Shown here piece after piece: positions 12,784 to 24,593 of a stretch of DNA of 64,000 bases. Under the pieces are notes generated by a model. The model was not told the origin of the DNA. It made no database searches and worked only from the letters and a program-made list of their open reading frames with translations. This DNA comes from Nemania diffusa (taxonomy: Eukaryota; Ascomycota; Sordariomycetes; Xylariales; Xylariaceae), in contig JBBPUQ010000004.1 in NCBI GenBank assembly GCA_038501195.1, positions 5,470,001 to 5,534,000 on the forward strand, in the 5' to 3' direction. The position numbers and the translations under genes are program-made. The first letter of the stretch is position 1, and every line of letters starts with the position of its first letter.

Positions 12784-14899
12784 TATTACTACCTGAAGGC
12801 CTATGATAGGTGATTTTGGGATAGTGGTAGTAATGATGAGGATCGCATTTGCCGGGTCGCAGCAAGACCCTAGCACTGACCACGGAACGAATGAACGGAG
12901 GACCAGCCTGAGGAGTATGAACGTCCAAGTCGGATTCGCATACGGGGGATCCACGAGCTGCTCCACAGAGACTACGAGTCTCGGCAGAAGAACGGGATAC
13001 GAGTGGAGTGGGCGAGGCCGTAGGCTGTATCGGTAGGCAAGCGATTGAAAGGAACTAAAGCACCGTTCCCCAAGAGAAGCCTCCGATGAGAGTAAGAAGA
13101 TCAGCGTTAGCTGTTTAGGTAGACTCCCGCTCCCAAGTGGTTGCACTGAAGGGCGGTGAACAGACTCGGGTCTGCGATGGACCTTTCTAGGTTGTTATTA
13201 AAGAGTGGCCGGGGGAAGGCGGATATCCAGGGGCCAGATTAAGCACGGATAATCGGTAGGTAAAGATGCTGAGACCGGAGATGGTGCGGTAGGCCAAGGG
13301 TAAGAATGCGGCCTCAACAGTCCCAGGTAAGGACGCCGGAAGCAGGTAAAGAGGCGAGATACATAAACTTTCCAAGTTGTTCGGCATCAAACATGCCCGT
13401 GCCTGTGCCTGTGGGACGTTACCTCTCACACACAGTACCTGTTTACAAGCTAAAGCCACAGGCACCGTTGGGGAGGTAGATGGGTCTAGGGAGGTTTAAG
13501 CCGAAACACCCAAGGCAGAGGCTGGGGATGTGTAGGAAATTGCTCGAAGGCCCAATCAGTCGAATGATGAAGTCATGAGACAGGCAAGACACGGGACGAT
13601 AGTACGAAAACCACCTCCTTGAGGATGTAGCCAGGTAGCTAGACAAGCATATAGACAATAATAGACAATATAGGCGTTCGCTCAACAGGCAATGACTGGG
13701 TACATGTATGAAGTGTGGCAGGTCAGGTCCGAACCAGATGAGGCTGATATTGCATATCGATCGTGTGTCTGGCTCGAAAGTTAGGATTTCGATGTGGTGA
13801 GGTACTTACATGTGGTAGGTAGCTATAGGTGCCTTACATGACGCTAGGGAGAGATGATGTGGGCATGTGTTCTGTACCTCCTTGGCGAAGGGAAGGTCGA
13901 GATAGGCTCCTGGCAAGTACAGCACAGGCGGCGAGTAGGGGAAGGGTACTTCATCGATACCTAACCTAATATGCACCTGCCTCTCCGAACCTGTCGCATC
14001 ATCGGTTGTCTCTTCGCTGCAGAAGGTGCAACTTGTCGGCTTGATACCTGATGATGGGGTCACCGCTGCTGGCCCGGTTGTGGGTGGCTGGCCAACTCAT
14101 CGCTTTTCCCTCGAACTCCAAGGGCGGGGCAGGGCAGGAGGAAGCGTGTGTATGCCCGCCAGGTTGTTTTGTTATCTCTACGAGTATCCCGAAACCTACA
14201 TTTGGTGTTGCATATAATTTCTTCTTTTATTTTTATTTTTTCACATTTGCTTCAGCTTTAAAAACGGTGAGAAAAAGTATATTTATTATACCCACATCCC
14301 TACTCCATACATGTAGATCACGCTACTACCTCAGATGCTTATTATGTAATCACTTTCTTCCCTGAGGTACCTACATACATACAGGTACGCAGTACCTGGT
14401 AATCTCAGTACAGGCTACATATCTAGCAATTTGCTGGCATCGCATCGACCTACCCCTCATAGATTAGAGAGGTTCTGGTGGTGGGGGAATCTACCTAATT
14501 TACCTACCTGGGTGGGTACCTACAGGTATGTACTGTAGCTATCTTAGGTAGTAGGTACTGTGCTGTCGGGAGGTTTAGGTAGATACCTACCTCTACCAGG
14601 GGATCCATGTCAGCTTATAGTGGTTGCAGCAGGTGAATTTACCTCTCAAAAGGGCCTAGATCTAGTTCCGTGTCTATATACCCGAAAAAGGCTATATTTT
14701 TCAAGTATTGTGATCTCTTATACCATCGTCCATTACATGTCAGGTATTTGTTCGGATAGCTCACAACTACTTAGGTATTTACATGCAGCAACCTGTACCT
14801 TATCATTCGACTCGACGATATGAGTCGTCAGCTGCTAGAATGCGGTCGGGTCAAATTGGTGAGACCTGATGTCTGAGCACCTCATCATTACGTTTGCCT
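12784..14899. other. intergenic
   Basis: No gene supported. Several minus-strand frames between 13187 and 14063 lack domains. The right half (14350-14620) is dense in TACCTACCTAGGTA-type repeats, and a T-rich tract lies at about 14217-14250. The right edge includes the 3' side of the next minus-strand gene. Confidence 0.45.
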
Positions 14900-15520
14900 T
14901 TAGAGCTCAATATCCACCTGCTCGCTCTCAAACTTTCCCTTCAACGCGGCCTCGTCGGCTCCCGCGCTCCTCAATGACTCGGCCGAGATGTCCTCCTTCT
15001 TCGACGCCCACACGCTTTTCCATTGGCCTTTGCAGACAACCTTCACCTTGCCTTGGAGTTGCTCTAGAGGTACCATAGGCCTTTTGAGCAGCACCTCTCG
15101 CTCCTCCGTCTGGTCGGGCTCGATCGTGACATAGGCATCGTCCCCGGGGGGCATGAGTCGTCGCACCTGGATCGTGGGGAGGTCGATCGGCGCGTCTTGT
15201 CCCTCTGGTGTAAAATATAGGAGACCGAGCTGCACCGCCAGGGGATCGAGGGGCGAGTCCCATGTAAACACCGTTACGGGGCTCGAATGTGTGTTGGTGA
15301 CACCAATCGTCAGCTTGGGAGGTGATGAGCTCGTCTGCCGAACCGACACCTTGAGCGCTGGGATGACTGTGTCGGACATGTCGACTTGTTGTGACGCGAT
15401 AGATGGTGATGCGCCTACGTCGAAGGGTGACCAGATATTCCAGAATACGACGAGAACGACGACGGCAGCAACCACAGCAAGGACCCGGCCTCGCGAACGT
15501 GAAGACTGCTGAGAAACCAT
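14900..15520 (-). CDS. small type II membrane or secreted protein, unknown
   Basis: Single-exon gene of 206 residues. After a short basic N terminus (MVSQQSSRSRGR) there is one hydrophobic helix at about residues 13-30, most likely a signal anchor, and the rest would lie outside the cytosol. The outer part looks like a beta-sandwich: alternating hydrophobic residues, LTIGVTNTHSSPVTVFTWDS, then RRLMPPGDDAYVTIEPDQT. That arrangement recalls the propeptide of deuterolysin-type M35 proteases, which is a weak fold-level impression and not an assignment. There is no protease motif. It lies about 1.5 kb from the deuterolysin relic at 17069, which may be coincidence. Confidence 0.7.
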   Translation of the reverse strand: MVSQQSSRSRGRVLAVVAAVVVLVVFWNIWSPFDVGASPSIASQQVDMSDTVIPALKVSVRQTSSSPPKLTIGVTNTHSSPVTVFTWDSPLDPLAVQLGLLYFTPEGQDAPIDLPTIQVRRLMPPGDDAYVTIEPDQTEEREVLLKRPMVPLEQLQGKVKVVCKGQWKSVWASKKEDISAESLRSAGADEAALKGKFESEQVDIEL

Positions 15521-17068
15521 GAACGGTGCTAGGCAGCGTCGACTTGTCAGTTGTGTTAGTGGAGTGGCCGATGTGGAGAGTTGTGATCCCGATTCAATAG
15601 GTAAGTGGGTATTCTGCCTTCGATGTCGTAATTCCCGACTAGCAGAGGTATTGTTACTGTTGAATTGCTCAATTTTGTTGAGGCTTCACCAGTAGTGTTT
15701 CGAGTAATAGTAGAGGAAGAGTAGATGGAAGATATTTCTGGCGAAGTTAGATCATTATCTGGAGCTTGAACGACTGAGCCGTACGACACACTCATGTTGT
15801 CTGTACTTAGGCACCACTAAAGGAGGCTTGGCGATGCTACCCCATACCTGTCTTTATCGTGTCCAGCTTCTCCATTCGGCTCCTAGCCTACCTCGCTATT
15901 ATCTACCGGCTTCGCATTTGTACTGCGTATGTCGTGTACACCACTACTATTTAAGAAGGCAGTTCTGTCGAGACTCTTGGCTTGATGAGATTGACTCGGA
16001 TTGCTTAGCGTTGAATGATTTAGATACTACTACCGCCATGTACACGCCGGTATATGAATGCATCGCAAATGCCCAGCACCCAGAAAACACCTGGGTGCTG
16101 CTTGGCGCGCAATCCATGAAGTCGATCTCACCTGTAGATGGCCATTAGACATCAAATCGACACCTCGAGAGCTGGGCATTGAAACCAGTGTCCTTCCTCA
16201 GAAGAATAGGTGTCTAAACACAATCTAACATCGCCTCAAACTCTATACTATTAGATGAACTAGATATCGATGTGATCATCTATTAGGACGAATATGTCAC
16301 ACATGCTTCTACGTAATACTAAGTAGCGAATAGTATCAGGTCACGATATGTTTGCTACTAGATAGGAGTCATAAATAACAGGTGTAGCTGATAACTAAAA
16401 TAAGATGAATACCTTACTTAGGTCTCGTTAGCAGAAGATGGGCTACTAGTTCGGGGACTTGTTTCTCGCGACACGATGTGTTGTACTGCGAGACTGAAGG
16501 CGCTCTAAGTCCTCAGACAATCTTAAGACTGATGTAAATAGCTGTTGAGCCTCTGGCTACGGTGCCGACAAGGATTCGGCCAAGGGCAATTCGTCGCTAT
16601 GACATAACACTATTGTACATACAGCACCAAAGTTAGCTTTTAGAGGAATCAAGTATGCATAGATCTGCGTTCTGACCTTGGACTGCTCGCTGGATCAACG
16701 CCCGAGAGACTTTAGAGCTTATAGGGTAGTCAACAAATAGAAAGTCACGATCGATAAATGCCAAGTTCTTCCTTCACTAACACCATATGGGTATCAACAT
16801 CACGAAACACTGAAAGTCGGGCGCTGATCTTCAGTATTCCATCCACTATATCATCTAATGCCCTTCCGGTACCAGTACGGAAATTGTACATCGTGCAATA
16901 TTGTTATTGTACCTTTCCAAAAACCTGAAGCCTTTCAGTCACAAGAGGAATCTGTCTCAATGTGCCCAGAGATAGCCATGCTAATAAGCACAAATACCAA
17001 GCTATTGCTCTATTTTATAGTTGGCAACGATCTTAAGGGCTTGGCTTAATATTGAAGCAAGCTAGACT
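15521..17068. other. intergenic
   Basis: No supported gene. A 79-codon minus-strand frame at 15556-15795 lies immediately upstream of the 14900-15520 gene and could be an upstream reading frame in its leader or simply chance. The interval 16150-16850 shows no coding features. Confidence 0.4.
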
Positions 17069-17330
17069 ATGTCCTTAAAGGAGAACGTCGTTCCCAAGTT
17101 CAATTTGGTCCCAGTTCACTCTCATCGTCACCATCAATATCACTCTGCGAGCGGCGAGTGTCACAGTCAGGACTAGCAGGCCGTCGTCCTCTATGAGGCC
17201 ACCTACTTGATTTCGGTCGCCGGCACTGAGGACTACAGCGAGCACGGTTATGACTTCATCCAGAGCCTCTCTGCTAAGCAGAACCTGAACCACGCCGATA
17301 CTTATACTCTTTTCGTCCATTGTAAGTTTT
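17069..17330 (+). pseudogene. decayed deuterolysin (M35 metalloprotease) fragment
   Basis: In one plus-strand frame the region reads like the C-terminal catalytic part of a deuterolysin (aspzincin). It has CHSQD, then an in-frame TAG at 17174, then QAVVLYEATY, GTEDYSEHGYD, and NLNHADTYTLF. In this family the corresponding stretch is CHAQDQA, HExTH, GTxDxxYGY and LNNADSYAL. The zinc-binding HExTH has become YEATY (17192-17206), so both metal-binding histidines are lost. His to Tyr and Gln to stop are each explained by single C-to-T changes, the direction expected from repeat-induced point mutation. No signal peptide or N-terminal part was found nearby. It cannot encode an active protease. Confidence 0.6.
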
Positions 17331-18088
17331 CCCTCAAACGGAATAAGGGCCTCAGGGAAATAGGAGAACACTCGTTAGCCTAGTTTCTCATGAGCTGTTT
17401 ACGCCAGCTGCTAGGCGTATCGCAAGGCACTTGAGTGCTAGTAAAGAGAGTGATGATGGATCTTAGATATCAAAAACGTGGTTCTTTGTTCATATGAATT
17501 AAAGCTGTATATAAATCATGATTACTCCTCGCTCGCGTTCGGGCTTTCGGCGCACGAGGATGTCGTATAAATGCCATTTTCGTCTAGAATAATTCTAGAC
17601 TATAATCATGCATTGTCGCTAACTGTCTCACCAGGATTCTACACGGTAATAGAAGAGGCAATTGACGGGATCTACGAATATTCCGTATATACCCTGTGAC
17701 ATCCCGTTTGAGGTCTGCGATGATGTTGATGACTTGCACGGATTTAGCAAGGTGGTTTTCTTGAGACTCCGAAGATCGCACAAATCGTGTGTAGCTCATG
17801 GTTGACTCTCTTCTAGCCAATGCCTCGTGTGAACTAGAAGTTCCTTGCTTCTCGGCCGCATTTCAAGAATCCGTTCTATCTCCGTAAGCGCTTGTGTAAT
17901 CATTCTCGGTCTTCGCGGGATTGGTATGACGGACGAAATGCGGAGTGGGTGGTTAATGTGCGGGGGTCGAAGAAGTAGCCAGGATAACAAAACACCGCGC
18001 CTTTCTCTTATCGTTTCGAATAAGCGTGAAAGGGCAAATGAAGTGTTTTGGTTAGTCCACATGGCCTAACACATATTAAGCCATCGCC
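17331..18088. other. intergenic upstream of P450
   Basis: No gene supported; minus-strand frames at 17584-18062 have no domains. The right part should hold the promoter of the P450 gene that starts at 18089. Confidence 0.4.
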
Positions 18089-19815
18089 ATGCAAGATCCC
18101 ACTATGCTGATTCGCGTATCAGGCGCTTTGGTGGTCGGTTACATTCTCCAACGGCTTCTCCGCTCTCTTCTTTCGCCCTTGCGGGCCGTGCCCGGGCCGT
18201 TCCTCGCGCGATGTAGTGATCTGTGGTATCTATGGCATGTGAAAAGGGGGCACTGGGAGATACAGAACATAGAATTGCACCGGAAGCACGGCAAGTCACT
18301 CCCCGCCCGCCTTGAGGAACTCTACCAGACTAATAAGTCTTACAATAGGGCCCGTCGTTCGTTACGGCCCTAATCGCTACAGCTTCAGCGACCCCGGCGC
18401 CTTAGGTGATATCTATGGCCACGGCACACGCTTTGCTAAGTCCTCTTGGTATGATGCGTGGGTGCCTCCTGACGGTTGGAATCTCTTCGGTGATCGATCG
18501 ATTCAGCGCCACGCGAACACGCGACGGCAGCTTCAGAGCACGTACTCGATGACTTCGCTGGTCTCTTACGAGCCATATGTCGATCAATGCTCTGAGATCT
18601 TCTCCCGACGTCTATCTGAGATGAGCACGACGGGCACGCCCGTGGATATGGGGCATTGGCTCCAATGCTACGCATTCGACGTCATCGGGCAGATCACGTA
18701 CGGGAAGCGCATCGGGTTTCTGGACCGCGGCGTTGATGTTCAGGGGATTATGAGCGCGATTGAGAGTGGGCTAGCTTATGGGACGTTTGTTGGGATCTAC
18801 GCTCGCTTCCATCGCGTAGCGTTTGCCTTGGTCAACTTCTTGGCGGGGAAGAAAGGTGCGGGAAGAGAATATATCGTGGGACTCTCGAAGACCAGGGTCG
18901 CAGAAGAGCAGAAAAAGAGGAAGGCTATAGTACTACACGATGAGGCTGTCGTGGGAGCTGAGCCTTTCGTCGCTAAGTTCTTGGCCAAGTACGAACAAGA
19001 CCCCGAAAAGTTCACCATGCAACATGTCTTGGCGGGCTGCACGGCGAATATGGCAGCTGGGTCTGATACTACTGGTATTAGTCTCTCGGCCATTCTCTAC
19101 TATCTACTTAGACATCCAAAATGCTTGCAGCAACTGCGTAGAGAGATCGCAGAGTTCCAGGAGCAGGGGTCACTGTCTAATTCTTTCAGCTTTAAAGAAA
19201 CACAACAGATGCCTTATCTCCAGGCTGTGATCAAGGAGACATTACGAATACACCCTGCAACAGGTCTACCAATGGAGCGAGTTGTACCGCAAGGCGGCGC
19301 AACTATTAGTGGTCGCTTCTTCCCGGAGGGTGTAAGTGTCCCTGAATTTTGACCTCGAAGGTGAATGTTGGTTGCTGAGCCCAATTTGTAGACTATCGTC
19401 GGTGTCAACTCTTGGGTTGTTCATAGAAACACTCAGATTTTCGGCGAAGATGCCGACGAGTTCAGCCCGGAGAGATGGTTGGTAAACGATGGAGACAAGC
19501 TTGCGGCGATGAATCGTCAATGGATACCTGTAAGTCCTGATCTCGCAAGAATCCTCTATTTTTCATGTAACTGATATATCGTCTTCTTTGTAGTTTGGCA
19601 TGGGATCTAGGACCTGTATCGGCCGCCATATCTCAACACTTGAGATAAGCAAGTTGATACCGCGGATTGTTCGAGACTTTGACTTCGAGCTCTCTTCTGG
19701 AAATGCTAAGAATTTATGGACTACTCAAAATCACTGGTTTGTAAAGCCTCGAGAATTTCAGGTCAAGGTTATGGACCGCGAGCCAGAACATCGTCATAGC
19801 GAAAACAAGGGCTGA
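18089..19815 (+). CDS. cytochrome P450, pisatin demethylase-like
   Basis: Membrane-bound heme monooxygenase of about 514 residues in four exons (18089-18290, 18349-19331, 19392-19529, 19594-19815). The N terminus has a membrane anchor followed by a proline-rich hinge (LRAVPGPFLAR). The I-helix motif is AAGSDTTG, the K-helix ExxR is KETLRI, the PERF-like segment is FSPERW, and the heme loop is FGMGSRTCIGRH with the axial cysteine. The segment GPVVRYGPNRYSFSDP and the overall pattern resemble the pisatin demethylase (CYP57-like) group, which hydroxylates or demethylates plant or fungal secondary compounds. The substrate here is unknown. The first intron (18291-18348) uses a GC donor (G|GCAAGT). 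No other biosynthetic genes lie next to it, so it is not in an obvious cluster. Confidence 0.93.
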
Positions 19816-20623
19816 TAAAGTAAAAATGAGTCGTACTTAGAAAAAAACACAAGGTTTACGAGGTACACTAGTGTTGTCAAGTGTAAGGTGTTCGACTGCG
19901 AGAAGTAATTAGCCCAAATGGGCAGAAGTGAACAGATTGGCGGCGCCAGATTCCATGTGTTTACTCCGCACGGGCCGTATTCCGGCCTATGTAAGGTGGC
20001 TAGCAAATTAACTAGCTGAAGAATTAATATCAGACCAACTCTATTAATAGATGGGATGGTGAAATATCCGACCGAGTTAGGCAACCAAGTGAGACATCTC
20101 CAATGCTAGATAGACTACGGTATAAGTAAGGCTCTATTCTTGCATATGTGTAAAGCGTTGGCAACGTCTATCGAGGTTACACCCTATCTAGGTAGCTCAA
20201 AGCTACCGTGGGTGCCTGGTCCGACTCTGTCCGCTCCCCCTTATTGGTCAAAAATTCATCAAAGTCAGTGTGTACCTCGACACCCTTTTTGACCGAGCTC
20301 AAGATGGCTGCCTGAAAGAATATTTTATAATCGTAACGAATAGCAAGAGATTGCCTGTTCTCCACCTCGCGATTTGTTGCCCAAGATCCAAGATCTGATC
20401 GCCCGGAAGACGAGGATCTGCGCCGAGCCAGCCTGCAGCGGGTTTAGCGGAAAGCCATGCATAACGAAGGCGGGAAGACCAGTTGCTGCATAAGTATATT
20501 TTCGGTGAGGCTAAAGTATAGGATAAGCTGTTCTTAAGATGTCCGTATATTCGAGATTTCCATGTTGCTGCACTTTCCGGTCTCCGAAAATAGTACTAGT
20601 TGCTTATCCTAGAGCGACGCGAG
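19816..20623. other. intergenic
   Basis: Intergenic DNA between two plus-strand genes. No domain-bearing reading frame was found. It would hold the 3' end of the P450 transcript and the promoter of the CorA-like gene. Confidence 0.45.
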
Positions 20624-22486
20624 AATGGAGGAGTATTTATTTTCTGAGTACCTGGCTACGCTAAGGGCTTTCCCGGAGCCGACTAGCTATCTCGAGATTC
20701 TCAATTATTCGGTATATATCAACTGAAATTATCGCGCACTATGTGACTAACGGAGCTGCTTGAACAGGACCCTCGGCATTGCTCTGCAAAGACACGGCCT
20801 CTAAGTCGTGAGGATTTTGAGGACTTTCTAGATCGAAAGGTATAGATAGGTTTCTCAAACTTTTAGAACCTCTACCATGCTGCAGAGCTATAAGGCCCTT
20901 GTAGACTGATAATATGCGGCAACATAGGGCTCGTTCTTACCGGCAGGTGGGGATGCTAACTCATCGTTCTTGAATGGTATCCGACTTGTGTGAGTCTCAC
21001 GGAGAACCATTGTTCCAATTCACGTTTTCGCTAATAGGTCATGTTGGAACACCTAGTGTTCAGCCCGATGTCCAAGCACCAGAAACATTCGTATCGGATG
21101 TAGTATCTCTGGAGCTCAACAAATATGAATCTCTTATTCGCAAGATGGATTTGCCTTTTCAAGGTCTTGAGGCATCCACGGCTGTTGGGCCATTCTTCTG
21201 GTGGTCGTTAGATAAGGAGTCAGCGAACCCAAAGCTACGTAAGGATGCCGCCTTGGCCGGTCTGCATTGCGCCCTATATTACTCACACAAGTTGAGTGTA
21301 GGTTTCGTGTTCCGGAAATCAGACACGCAGTGGAAAGGAACTAGTAGGGGCTGGGAGATGATGTTAACTTACTGCTTCCAAAGCAGGATCACCTCTGGCT
21401 ATGTGAAGGGGACTGAATCTGCAGAAATCAAACAGCTGCTCCGACACCTGACTGCTTGTTCTCGACCGGTAACCCACCCGCTTTTACTCCCGGTTCTCCT
21501 CATCCACGATCTCTCAGCGAAGAATGACCAAGACCAAAGAACAGGTCGCGAGAACGTGCGAAGGCTAGAAGGCGCACTTAGTCAGAGATATCAAATGAAT
21601 GGTGCCATTGGCTATGGGCCTGACACTGAAATTGATCTCGACTCCTTAAATCGACAATTAACGGAGTGTCAATGTAGAGTGCTGCAGAAGAAACCCCAGG
21701 CTTGGCTCAATGCGGTCCATAGAGCAGAGAAGGCAGCTCATGCTTTCTGGGAAATGCTTCAGCGCCATACCCAAGGAGCCACACCTGACCCTAGACTACG
21801 AGAGCTTCATCGAACCCTGCTGGGTCGTTTAGACTTCTTAGCAGGTAGGCTTGAAAGCCTCGATATTTATGCTAACGTATCTTTAGAAAGGTTAAAGGGC
21901 CAACGAGAAGTGGTAAGTAAATACTTTGAACTTTGTAGCAATTGCTACTGTATTGAGAACACAAGATCAAACAAAATCTAACTCTTGCTAGATGCTCAGT
22001 ATTCTAGATCAGAGAGAGTCGCGACTCAGTCTTAGGATTGCAGCCCAACAACACCGCCTAGCCGACGCGAGCAAGCGAGACAGCACATCAATGAAGACGC
22101 TGACATTCTTCGGTTCTCTCTTTCTTCCAGGGACGTTTATTTCGTCTCTTTTTAGCATGTCCTTCTTTGACTTTAGGCAAGGTAAGTAAAGCATTCGAAA
22201 AGCATCGGCTCCGCCACTTCTCCTGCTCTAGTGCTAAATTGACATATTTACAGATTTGAGGAATTCAACATCTAGGAATCTCTGGCTTTACTTCGTGCTT
22301 ATGGTCCCTCTGACCATATTCTTTGTTAGCATTTGGTGGTGGGTCGACCAGGCCCGTTGCAAGCAGATAGACGAGGAGGACGAAGATGAAGACGGGGTGA
22401 ACATGCAAGCCCTTGAAAGCCACATTATGAGGGACATTCAGAAGAGAACAGGGGCGCGACTTTCGTGGAAAGTTAATCGCCGGTGA
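20624..22486 (+). CDS. CorA-like two-helix membrane protein
   Basis: Fungal CorA-like protein. The large soluble part is followed by two membrane helices near the C terminus: TM1 in LTFFGSLFLPGTFISSLFSM and TM2 in LWLYFVLMVPLTIFFVSIWW. The pairing of FLPGTFISSLFSM with WLYF...PLT is typical of ascomycete CorA-like proteins. The true CorA ion-selectivity motif GMN after TM1 is absent, so magnesium transport is uncertain. The tail is acidic (DEEDEDEDG). Well-supported exons are 20974-21912, 21992-22181 and 22254-22486. The N terminus is uncertain: an ATG at 20624 opens a plausible short exon (MEEYLFSEYLATLR) followed by an exon ending FEDFLDRK near 20839, then one or two doubtful splices. The ATG at 20974 is a possible but less natural start. 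Confidence 0.72.
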
Positions 22487-22858
22487 CACGGTCATAATTC
22501 AATACACACAGTTACAGTTAAAACCCTCAAAAGTATGACATATTTTACGCGCACTAGGGATACCTATCGGGCCACATGTTGGAACATACCCTAATAATAA
22601 ACGGCCTCGGGGTTTTGCCGACACCGTAATTTAACCAAGCCTAGACCTCTTTTCAGTATATCCTGAGCTAAAAGCTGTACCATTTCTAAACATGCCCCCG
22701 ATGAGTATACCAATGAATGAATGCAGACCCAAGACCCCCCTCTTCGTCGTGAACGATTTGGAAAGTGATGAACATCTGTCACATGAACAGGATGCTCATT
22801 CAAAATATAGACAAGAAAGTTTCATGACGTCGTAATCGAAAAAACCGACTCGTGGGTC
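22487..22858. other. convergent 3' region
   Basis: Short gap between the stops of two converging genes. Nothing else is seen; it should contain both polyadenylation regions. Confidence 0.5.
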
Positions 22859-24593
22859 CTAGTGCCGACTAGAAACTGAGCTCGCCGATGAACTGCCTCG
22901 ATCCAAAGTCTGTCCAGCTATGGCCTGTTTCGGGCCATGATATCCGTGTAATTCATCAAATATCTCATTCACCGTTCCCAGCGGCCCGGCCGTCGCACTG
23001 CTGTCCCCACGGGCACGGTTCTGGCCAGAAAGGTCGCTGTTTCTCCTCATGTGCCCCGGCCGCGTAATGCTGTTCGATCGCCGCTGTGGCTCCGCGTTGC
23101 TGCTCTCAATTATAAAAGATTCCGGTCCCACGCCGCGTGCCTCCAACTCGCTCGCGTCGCTGGGCTGCCTGCTATGCATGTACGAGTCTACGCTCACGGT
23201 TTGCGACATGCGCGCGTTGGCGTTGTCGTGGCGTGGGTACGAATCGAGACTCGCCTTGCGGCCGTCCGGCGGGATGGACGACGCGTAGTTGAACTGCGTG
23301 CTCCACAGCGGAGGCGATGAAGAATCGGAGCTGGCGAAGTTGGGCGTGTCGAGCAGCGAGGGGTCGGCGGTTCCGTTCGTGGCTGACCTGGACCGCTGCT
23401 GTGGCGACGGCATCATAAACGGGAGCCGATGCGAGGGGTCGATGTCGGTGGTCGAGTCGATTTCGGAGATGGAGGGCTGTACGAAGCCCGACTTATGAGA
23501 GCGATGCGGGCTATTTGACCCTTCGCGTTTGGAATCCGATAACTTCTCGGCAGATTCGTCAACCTTCTTCTCGGTCTTCTTGAGCTGCAAGATTACAAAA
23601 ATAGCCACGACTACAACAATAATCAGCACCACAATGACGCCGGCGATTATTCCACCCAACGCGCCGGAGGAAAGTCCTCCATGACCTCCACCGCTGTCGC
23701 TTGTTTGAACAGCAGCTATCTTTGAGACAGTGCTCGGGACGAATTGCGCAACGCCAACAGCCGTCGCGGAGCTGCCGGATGTATTTGGTCCATCTGTGAT
23801 GACTGTCGTGCTCGTAACTACAGTGATTGTCGTGTGGCCTCTTGAATCCGTCGTCGTCTTCGTTTCAGAGACTGGTAGAGTCTTTGGGGTCTTTTCGTAA
23901 CAGATATTATCACCGCACACTTGGCTATCTCGACAGCAACCGCCCCCAAGTGAGACAGGGCAACCAAACCAACTTGCCGGACATGACAGAGAAGTAGTCA
24001 CTCCTACAGGGGGAATACAGCCGCCGCCGTCATCGCAAATCAAGTTAACTGGACAGCATGTACCTATCGCACCCATTAGTTATGTTAAACCATTTCGTTC
24101 CTCACAAGGCCGAACTTTCAAAGCTCAAACACTCAAGCTAGTAATGACCATCCCGAGTCCTCTCCCATTATACATAGAATCAACTTACCCGCACCAAGGG
24201 TCAATGGACAGTTGTAATATCCAACTGTCCCACCACACGAGGTTGGCCCAGCTGTCGTAGCAAAGCACGATGACGTGCCGCACTCGAAATTATTTGGACA
24301 GCACTATAACATTCGGCGTCAGCTATCGTCATCTTAAGCATGAACAAGCTTTAAGGTATACTCGTTGCCCGAAAAGGAGTACTTACCCCACCGCCGACTG
24401 AAGCTGGGCATAACGACCAGCCCCCTATTTGGCAGACGGCTTTCCTCTTTGTAAGTAAGTGTTGACTCGGGCTCTTGGTAATCCAGTGAACCTCATATTC
24501 GTCATCGATCTCTCGGTTCGCCGAGGCTGGCTGTGCTAACAGCGCCGATACCAGTAATCCTGCGCACCCTAAACACTGCCAAAGACCTTGCAT
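22859..24593 (-). CDS. cysteine-repeat single-pass membrane protein
   Basis: About 508 residues in three exons (24593-24387, 24303-24189, 24063-22859). It begins with a signal peptide (LGCAGLLVSALLAQPASA). The outer part holds three tandem cysteine modules of the form CPxS[VL]GGGCCxxxxxC: CPASVGGGCCPNNFEC, CPLTLGAGTCCPVNLIC and CPVSLGGGCCRDSQVC. A Ser/Thr-rich stalk follows (TVVTSTTVITDG), then a glycine-led membrane helix (GALGGIIAGVIVVLIIVVVV). The cytoplasmic tail is about 250 residues long, rich in serine and probably disordered and phosphorylated. This layout of cysteine-rich head, O-glycosylated stalk, one helix and a long tail resembles fungal wall-stress sensors, but the head is not a recognisable WSC domain. 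A sensor role is inference. Start is the first ATG of the signal peptide exon. Confidence 0.85.

Noticed and set aside
12145..13146. Extension of the 2EXR protein to an ATG at 13146
   Set aside because: The extra 121 residues are unlike the family. The internal ATG at 12783 directly precedes the 2EXR module.
13187..14063. Series of minus-strand frames
   Set aside because: No domain or splice logic joins them. They look like chance frames next to repeats.
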